A stretch of DNA of 64,000 nt from Haemaphysalis longicornis (Eukaryota > Arthropoda > Arachnida > Ixodida > Ixodidae), in NCBI GenBank assembly GCA_013339765.2, contig CM023451.1, positions 148,810,763 through 148,874,762 of the forward strand, in the 5' to 3' direction. Positions 59,941 to 64,000 of this stretch are shown here, piece by piece. The translations under genes were made by a program, and so were the position numbers. The notes beneath the pieces are model-generated. The model saw only the letters and a program-made list of their open reading frames with translations. It did not search any database and was not told where the DNA came from. Position 1 is the stretch's first letter. Each line of letters starts with the position of its first letter.

Positions 59941-60604
59941 ATTGGTTACCTCGTAATTTTTATCACGTTGTTAATAATTCCTACCCTTGAGTTTCCCATC
60001 AAAATTGACACAAACTCTCCAAATAGAGCAGCTTTATTAGCCTAATGCGGCTTGACAATGCGATTTGTCCTTGGGAAGGAGGCCGCGTTCCCCCCACCAC
60101 TTTGCGCCATTTAACCCTTTGTGATCTATGAACGCTATCTATTTCCTGTTCGGTTGCTACCTCACTGTGCAATGCTCTTTTGTGCACCGTGCCTATTCTT
60201 TCCATCCACGGAAGGCACCCCGGAAATACAGTCTTCCTTCATGCCCGTATGAATCCGTCCGAACCCGTCTCCCCACCCACTGAATACCCTATTGTTTCAT
60301 TTTCCCTTCGTCTTGAAACCGCGGTTGACCACGCTTCCGCTCTGCCGGAACTTGCAGCCCACACCACATGCGTTGCCACGTCGCCGTGCACCTTGGGAGC
60401 TTCCATTGTATCAAACCCCCCACTCATCATCTTCTCTCTCATCTACTCTCTCTCTCTCTGTTGTACCACGGGCATAGCCCGACTGTTTATACATACTCTC
60501 GGTTTCCGAAACTTCCTCTCCTTCTCACAGTTTTCTGCAAAGCTAAATAAGAAAAGTATTCCAAATGTTTGTGGCAGCAAAATCAGTAACTGGATAACTA
60601 TATT

Positions 60605-60643
60605 CTGATGAAGGCAAGTCCCATTACTGCTACGTTAGTAAAC
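60605..60643 (+). ncRNA. Degenerate hammerhead-like motif, right arm
   Basis: The conserved hammerhead box CTGATGA is present, followed by GGCAAG and then TGCTACGTTAGTAAAC. A typical hammerhead would have a GAAA box at the second junction, where TACG stands here, so cleavage activity is unlikely. The mirror copy lies at 56644-56682 on the minus strand. Its position at the outer end of the Penelope arm fits the terminal ribozymes known in this class. Confidence 0.4.
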
Positions 60644-60719
60644 CTGATTTGTTATTGTTCTTGCTGTGTATCCGGCTCTTTACTTATACTATTCCTCCGC
60701 GCTTTGTGAGTTTTGTCTG

Positions 60720-60813
60720 TTCTCTCTCTCTCTCTATATTTCTAAATAATATATATATATATATAGTATATATATATATTATATATATATAGATATCTAT
60801 TATATATATATAG

Positions 60814-60846
<33 letters not shown>
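60720..60846. repeat. CT and AT-rich microsatellite between two Penelope copies
   Basis: A short CT tract followed by about 100 bp of imperfect (AT)n with ATAGATAT interruptions. It separates the inverted repeat from the terminus of the third Penelope copy. Confidence 0.9.
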
Positions 60847-60849
<3 letters not shown>

Positions 60850-60850
<1 letters not shown>

Positions 60851-62098
60851 CAGTCACCACGTAAACACAACAATATATAATACGACGTTTCGGCTCGGAT
60901 CCAGCCTTTTTCAAGTGAAGTACAAGGGTCGAATACAGGGTATATGTAGGCTCGTAGGGAGCGCTGTGAGCACGTGGACACATGATTTCAAAAGTGTACA
61001 AGAAGGAAGTACAGCAAGAAACAAGTGGAAAGAAACGTACTGCACGACTGGGCGCGCAGGTAATCCATCTCAATATACAACGCGGCGAAAAGCAAAAACG
61101 AGGCACTTAGGAAGCGTGTTTCCTTCAGCCACCGCCCACCCACGCACAGCAATATTAAGAAAAGTAAACAAATAAGGAAGGGGTACTGGGCATCTCACTC
61201 CAAAGGAGCGGAAACAACCTGCCGCAGATGGCGGAAGCGTAGAATCGACAATTAGTCCTCCAGACACTGGGGAACGCAAAACGGCAGAAGGCGACGTTGA
61301 AGTTCAAGGACCCAGACGGGCGGATTAGTGAGGGGGCCGCGTCCTCAAAAGAAAATGCCACCGCTGCCCGAGGAGACCAGATAATAGCCACAAATGGCTT
61401 ATCCGCGGCCCGCGTCCCTGGCACAAGGCGGACAATGACGACCCCTCGATGGGCGCCGACGCCGACAGAGGTGTGCGGGAGCCACCCAAGAAGAGCACAG
61501 GTTGTGCGATTGTCTTGAGAAATGACACACAGGGCAGGAAATAAACAAAGAAACAGCACACAGAAAAAAGCAGTTGAACGAGCCCCCGGCTCATGACATG
61601 AAATGGATAGATACAACAAATTGTTAGCTTACATTTGATAGTTTTGCACGTAACAAGGGCTTGCACATTATGAAAAAAGTAAAACAAAGATGTGACGCAC
61701 ATACGAGAACAAATCTCCAGTGATCTAGGAAACAAATGACACTTCGTAGCTAGTCATCAATGGAAGTATGAATTTGCACACAGCGTTCTTTAAACAAACT
61801 GACAAACGAAAGAACAAACAAAGAATACACGCGTACAAATCGTAGGACATGGGGATCCATAGCAGTGAACAAAAATAGCTTACAAAGTGGCATTTCGGGC
61901 AAAAGAGCAATGAAGCATACGGAGAAAATAACTTATTCACAACACTAGACCGGATAGTGCTTGGAAAGTGTAATGATGGGATACAGTAAGATTTCGTGCA
62001 TGAGAAGCATTAAAGCATACGGAAAAGTAACCTGCTGACAACGATGAATCATCCAACGCTTGAGAAGTGGTAACATGCGATACGTGCCGCAACAAGGT
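60850..62098 (-). mobile_element. Presumed 3' untranslated/terminal region of the Penelope-like copy
   Basis: This region follows the Penelope stop codon on the same strand and has no supported ORF. Near its far end (60887-60915) is a compact hairpin, GGCT-loop-AGCC, followed by GAAAC. That arrangement resembles stem II and the following core of the hammerhead ribozymes known in Penelope terminal repeats. It is followed by an AT-rich microsatellite. I infer that the element ends near 60850. The exact end and any target duplication cannot be fixed by eye. Confidence 0.5.
60887..60915 (-). ncRNA. Hammerhead-ribozyme-like remnant in Penelope terminus
   Basis: Read on the minus strand, a short stem (GGCTGGATCCGAGCC) is followed directly by GAAACGTC. 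This matches the layout of hammerhead stem II, then GAAA, then the start of stem III with a GUC triplet. The expected CUGAUGA box upstream is replaced by CTTGAAAA, so the copy is probably catalytically dead. Hammerheads in Penelope terminal repeats are established; assigning this one is inference. Confidence 0.4.
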
Positions 62099-63958
62099 CT
62101 AGGTTTGAAGGCACGACAGCCTTCCCGGAGACTCATTGATACCTCTTGTGAGACTGTTATATTTGTGGATCAGATAAGATTCGCAGGCTTCCCTGTCGAA
62201 ATGGGTTTTAAATCCTGATTGGAGCACTGTGGCCTTAAATTGGTCGAACGGGTGTTTCAAAGAGTTGATATGTTTTGAAAGGGGGAGATAAGGTTTTGTT
62301 TTTGCATCGGATCTGTGATTATTGATGCGAGTTCTAAAATAATTTTCAGTCTGTCCAATATATTGCGCACCACAAGCACCACATTCTAGGAGGTAAACTA
62401 TATTTGCAGTGTCACAATTAAAGCTGCCCCTGATCTGCATGGAAAAGTCAGATTCCCTGCTCTGAGCGCTTGTTGTTGTTGTCATCATCAGACACAATTT
62501 GCACCGGGGTTTTCCACATGGTGTGGAACGTGTGAAACTAGTTTCTCTTGATCGAGCTGATGTTACAATGTCTCTGATGTTTCTTGCTCGGCGATACACC
62601 ACGCGTGGTGGGTCTGGGATGACGTGCTTCATTCTTTCACTCTGGAGCAAGATGTTGTGGTGTCTCCTTAAAAATTCATTGACGTTTGGGCCAGATGCCG
62701 AATATGTCAGAATCCGATTGGTTTGTGACCTCGAAGTGGAGGTTTTATTGCCACTAATAAGTCTAGAACGCTCCTGTTCTGATGCCTTCCTGATTGAATC
62801 TTCAATGAGTGGTAGTGGGTATTTTTGTCGTGCGAGGTCAATGCGGAGCTGATCACAATTAGAAGCGAAGTCATTTTGGTTAGAGCAAATTCTGCGGAAG
62901 CGTAGGGCTTGGCTGTATGGAATGGCCGTTTTGCAGTGTCTCACATGGCTGCTGTGAAAGTTCAAGTATTGGTGTCGGTCGGTGGGTTTTCTGTACAGCG
63001 AAGTATCCAGTCTGTGTCCGTTAGTTGTTATCTGCACGTCAAGAAAATTTATTGTAGAAGTTGAATACTCATGTGAGAATGAGATATCACTGTGAGCACT
63101 GTTGAAATCGGATATGAATTGATTCAGGGTTTCCTCACCATGAGACCAAACCAAGAAAACGTCATCGATGTACCGCTTGTAAAACAGTGGTTTTAAAGAG
63201 AAGTTCTCCAGGAACTGTGTCTCAAGGGTTCCCATGAATATGTTTGCATAATTTGGGCCTATTTTTGTCCCCATAGATGGGCCACTTATTTGGACGTAGT
63301 GCAGGTTATTGAATTCAAAATTGTTTAATTCAAGTATTAAAGTTAATAGTTTGGTCAAAGTGCTGCTGTCAACAGGTTTGTCCCCTTCTGAATTTTCCTG
63401 GGCTCTTCTGACGGATTCGATTCCACCGGCGTGAGGTATGTTTGTATACAAAGAGGCTACGTCTAATGTTACAAGGAAGGAGTTATCCGGTATCGTGAGG
63501 TCTTTTATTTCACTTAGAAAATGAGTAGTATCCTTTATGTACGAATTAAATGTGGCCGGGATTTCCCTTATAATGTTGTCAACATAGCTAGAAATGTTCT
63601 CGGTCACGGTTCCTATGCCAGAGACTATGGGCCTGCCCGGATTTTTCAATTTGTGAATTTTGCGAAGGAGGTAAAAACGTCCTGGCGTACAGTGCAATGG
63701 AATAAGAGCTCGCGCAGTTTTTTTGTCTATCAGTTTTTCATCCCTAAGTTTAATTATCGTACTGCGGACTCGTTCTTTGTATTCTAATGTCGGATCGGCC
63801 GCAAGGGGCTGGTAAAAAGACGTGCCACCTAATTGCCTTTGCGGGGGGAAAATTTTAGGCAATGAAGTGCGAGGGAAAGTTGCGAGGTTGCAAGGAGCCC
63901 ACGAGCAGGTGTTAGAAGGGCGCGCTGCACGAAAAAAAAAAAAAAAAAAAAAAAACAC
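62099..63958 (-). CDS. Penelope-like element ORF: reverse transcriptase plus GIY-YIG endonuclease (619 codons)
   Basis: This is the only long uninterrupted mobile-element ORF in the window. It reads as a Penelope-type RT followed by a GIY-YIG nuclease. Residues 85-150 hold the Penelope RT entry (FYLLRKIHKLKNPGRPIVS). Motif A is LVTLDVASLYTNIPH with Asp166. Motif B is GPSMGTKIGPNYAN at about 226-239. The catalytic box is YIDD at 263-266. A Cys cluster (C481, C486, C489) precedes the nuclease, and YIG lies at 533-535 within an NNHRSD context. These elements copy themselves by target-primed reverse transcription in the nucleus. The annotated ATG lies at the edge of a poly(T) run on the coding strand, so residues 1 to about 23 are probably not genuine. 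The element looks 5'-truncated, because full-length relatives carry a longer N-terminus. All visible catalytic residues are intact, so this may be a recent copy. The family call is secure; current activity is unknown. Confidence 0.93.
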   Translation of the reverse strand: MFFFFFFFFRAARPSNTCSWAPCNLATFPRTSLPKIFPPQRQLGGTSFYQPLAADPTLEYKERVRSTIIKLRDEKLIDKKTARALIPLHCTPGRFYLLRKIHKLKNPGRPIVSGIGTVTENISSYVDNIIREIPATFNSYIKDTTHFLSEIKDLTIPDNSFLVTLDVASLYTNIPHAGGIESVRRAQENSEGDKPVDSSTLTKLLTLILELNNFEFNNLHYVQISGPSMGTKIGPNYANIFMGTLETQFLENFSLKPLFYKRYIDDVFLVWSHGEETLNQFISDFNSAHSDISFSHEYSTSTINFLDVQITTNGHRLDTSLYRKPTDRHQYLNFHSSHVRHCKTAIPYSQALRFRRICSNQNDFASNCDQLRIDLARQKYPLPLIEDSIRKASEQERSRLISGNKTSTSRSQTNRILTYSASGPNVNEFLRRHHNILLQSERMKHVIPDPPRVVYRRARNIRDIVTSARSRETSFTRSTPCGKPRCKLCLMMTTTTSAQSRESDFSMQIRGSFNCDTANIVYLLECGACGAQYIGQTENYFRTRINNHRSDAKTKPYLPLSKHINSLKHPFDQFKATVLQSGFKTHFDREACESYLIHKYNSLTRGINESPGRLSCLQT

Positions 63959-64000
63959 GCCTCCCGTGCTCGGAATCGAACCTGGGTCCCTCGCGTTCTG
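63918..64000 (-). repeat. tRNA-like B-box sequence followed by poly(T), cut by window end
   Basis: On the minus strand a consensus polymerase III B box (GGTTCGATTCC) lies at the window edge. About 25 T residues follow roughly 20 bases later, at 63930-63953 when read as A on the plus strand. The sequence then passes into the truncated Penelope ORF. It looks like a tRNA-derived SINE or tRNA pseudogene joined to the 5'-truncated Penelope copy. The A box would lie outside the window, so a genuine tRNA gene cannot be excluded. Confidence 0.45.

Larger units (their letters stand above)
56605..60680. repeat. 4-kb inverted repeat built from two head-to-head Penelope-like copies
   Basis: Left arm 56605-58478 and right arm 58851-60680 are reverse complements across their whole length, separated by a 372-bp spacer. 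Coding parts (RT C-terminal region, linker, GIY-YIG) and 3' flanks match in both arms. One 68-residue translation, at 57131-57337 plus and 59999-60205 minus, is identical. By eye, divergence is about 10% next to the spacer, about 5% in the endonuclease linker, and about 1-3% in the outer parts. The left arm carries a GA microsatellite that the right arm lacks. Inverted copy arrangements are known for Penelope elements; this exact structure is read directly from sequence. Confidence 0.9.

Noticed and set aside
62499..62852. 117-codon plus-strand frame
   Set aside because: Antisense shadow of the Penelope gene.

Overview
This is a repeat-dense nuclear window from an arthropod, most probably a hard tick (Ixodida). 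The evidence is a short tRNA-derived SINE resembling the Rhipicephalus Ruka family in at least six copies, a Penelope-like element with a fused RT and GIY-YIG endonuclease, a BEL/Pao LTR element, I/Jockey-type and RTE-type LINE debris, pogo/Tigger transposons, and long tetranucleotide microsatellites. I found no host protein-coding gene and no rRNA or functional tRNA gene that I can support. Almost everything recognisable is mobile DNA in various states of decay. Family names come from recognising motifs by eye, with no database search.

Layout. 1-5700: a dispersed repeat (385-705), a CAAA/ATAA microsatellite, a CpG-rich block (about 1850-3150) and low-information DNA. 5700-10320: a minus-strand LINE tail, then a 5'-truncated LINE (RT-RNase H-zinc knuckle) split by a complete 2.0-kb BEL/Pao-like element that has 133/134-bp LTRs and an exact 5-bp target duplication (CCTCT). 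10800-14250: three separate fold-back sequences, one of them (13287-13585) bounded by a 13-bp direct repeat. 15340-20040: an LTR-like block, a full-length SINE with a 13-bp target duplication, and LINE tails. 21878-22249, 39832-40677 and 49139-49404: three copies of a dispersed element that carries 2, 5 and 2 units of a roughly 152-bp tandem repeat. 25700-30000: SINE pieces, an RTE LINE and a second LINE tail. 30760-33440: a MITE with palindromic ends, a GAGT microsatellite and a pogo/Tigger fragment. 35400-42230: an ACTC microsatellite and two MITEs of one family. 45350-50260: a direct-repeat pair, a second SINE type, and a third MITE copy that has been invaded twice. 51574-52714: a complete but internally deleted pogo/Tigger element with TA target duplications. 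53160-54110: a LINE holding a nested SINE. 56605-60680: a 4-kb inverted repeat made of two Penelope copies placed head to head. 60850-63930: a third Penelope copy with an uninterrupted 619-codon ORF, the best preserved gene here.

The elements can be ordered by nesting: the LINE predates the BEL/Pao insertion, the LINE at 53-54 kb predates its SINE, and MITE copy 3 predates both the satellite-bearing element and a solo-LTR-like insert. SINE copies with 12-13 bp target duplications fit mobilisation by a LINE's target-primed reverse transcription. The Penelope elements show remnants of hammerhead-like motifs near their ends, as known for that class. Stretches not listed below look like non-coding DNA in which I recognise nothing.
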